Assembly (NCBI GenBank): GCA_938021455.1
Contig: CALIGP010000384.1
Coordinates: forward strand, 1-6,033
Source: an uncultured Lewinella sp.
Lineage (GTDB): Bacteria; Bacteroidota; Bacteroidia; Chitinophagales; Saprospiraceae
DNA: 6,033 nucleotides
Direction of reading: 5' to 3'
Numbering within the stretch: position 1 is the first letter of the stretch; each line of letters opens with the position of its first letter. Positions 5,554 to 6,033 of this stretch are shown here, one piece after another. The notes beneath the pieces are model-generated. The model was not told where the DNA came from and did no database searches. It was given only the letters and a program-made list of their open reading frames with translations. Made by a program: the position numbers and the translations under genes.

Positions 5554-6033
5554 ATGAAAGCTATATTTCTAATTCAAATAATTTTTCTAATCTCGATAAA
5601 TTCGACTATCGGACAAATTACCGATACAATCCAACTTGAAGGATTTAAAGGAATTATTTGTGATTCAATGACAACACCTTTTGGCAGTAGAAATATATTT
5701 CCCAAAAATAGATTTAACCCGTCAGTTTCAGATATCCAAAAAGTAGAAAGCGAATTAATTAGTCAATATGGACAAGCCTTTAAGAAACATCATGAATTAT
5801 TTTATGAGGAAAATAAAACAACTAAAAAACAAGATTGAAAAGAGTTAATTGAATACAAAGACAGAGGTGATAATTCTGCTAAGAAAGCTTCTAAGAGAAT
5901 CAAAAAGGAATACAAAAGATACGATAGAAACTATTACGGATATATTGGATTAAATGGAATGAGATATATTCGAATTGAATTTACACCGCACAAAGAAAAA
6001 TGGGTAAAAATTTCAGGAACGGGAGAATCACAT
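5554..6033 (+). pseudogene. Small exported Bacteroidota-type hypothetical protein gene broken by in-frame TGA, 3'-truncated by window
   Basis: The ATG at 5554 follows an A-rich leader and opens a frame with a Sec-type signal peptide: Lys2, then a hydrophobic core, with likely cleavage near SNSTIGQ-like residues 16-21 (INSTIG|Q). The frame meets TGA at 5836-5838 after 94 codons, then stays open for 65 more codons to the window edge. The continuation is Lys-rich and contains YYGYIGLNGMRYIRIEF, resembling the YFGYIN-type segment I recall from Bacteroidota hypothetical proteins with a following W and a Gly-rich turn. The part after the stop therefore looks like genuine coding sequence, and the TGA like a nonsense change (for example from TGG) or a sequencing error. 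The alternative is a real 94-residue protein followed by a fortuitous open frame. No function is known. GC is about 30%, against 45-58% in all neighbours, a strong sign of separate origin. Confidence 0.65.

Noticed and set aside
5457..5633. Zinc-ribbon-like frame CPRCGW...YRCGGHG running into the AT-rich gene
   Set aside because: It has no start codon after the stop at 5433-5435, and it overlaps out of frame with the better-supported exported-protein gene.

Overview
The window looks like accessory DNA from a member of the Bacteroidota, possibly a Cytophagales-type organism. This is inferred from start codons preceded by A-rich leaders rather than clear Shine-Dalgarno sites, from an IS91-type element carrying its own tyrosine recombinase, and from a small Sec-exported protein at the right edge that resembles Bacteroidota hypothetical proteins. 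No rRNA, tRNA or other taxonomic anchor is present, so the assignment is tentative. All genes are on the + strand.

Positions 1-3055 hold a compact run of four genes at about 45-50% GC. They are a short-chain dehydrogenase/reductase (5' end outside the window), a DUF1826-like protein with an HxD...HR pattern, a sulfite-oxidase-type molybdopterin protein without a signal peptide, and a two-domain cupin with a metal site only in the second domain. Gaps are 30, 60 and 70 nt, so co-transcription is likely. The gene types together suggest a small cytoplasmic oxidation/reduction pathway on an unidentified substrate.

Positions 3056-5462 hold an IS91-family element of about 2.4 kb. It has a complete tyrosine recombinase gene followed by an overlapping gene for a HUH transposase with a zinc-binding domain and a YxxxY pair. 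The ends are marked by an imperfect 17-bp inverted repeat (15/17 identical) that begins directly after the cupin stop codon. The tetranucleotide GAAC/GTTC, a known IS91 target, lies within both copies. Removing the DNA between the two GAAC/GTTC motifs leaves a perfect 18-bp palindrome, so the element may have inserted into the tip of a stem-loop downstream of the cupin gene. The non-coding right end has several stem-loops, one of 5 bp exactly at the proposed terminus, as expected for a rolling-circle origin end.

From 5458 to about 5536 there is a short GC-rich stretch (about 66%) with an 8-bp inverted repeat and no convincing gene. Base composition then falls abruptly to about 30% GC. The last region, 5554-6033, is the start of a small exported protein gene interrupted by an in-frame TGA at 5836-5838, with the frame otherwise open to the window edge. 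It looks like a pseudogene of foreign origin.

No CRISPR array, tRNA, rRNA or convincing Rho-independent terminator with a T-run was seen.
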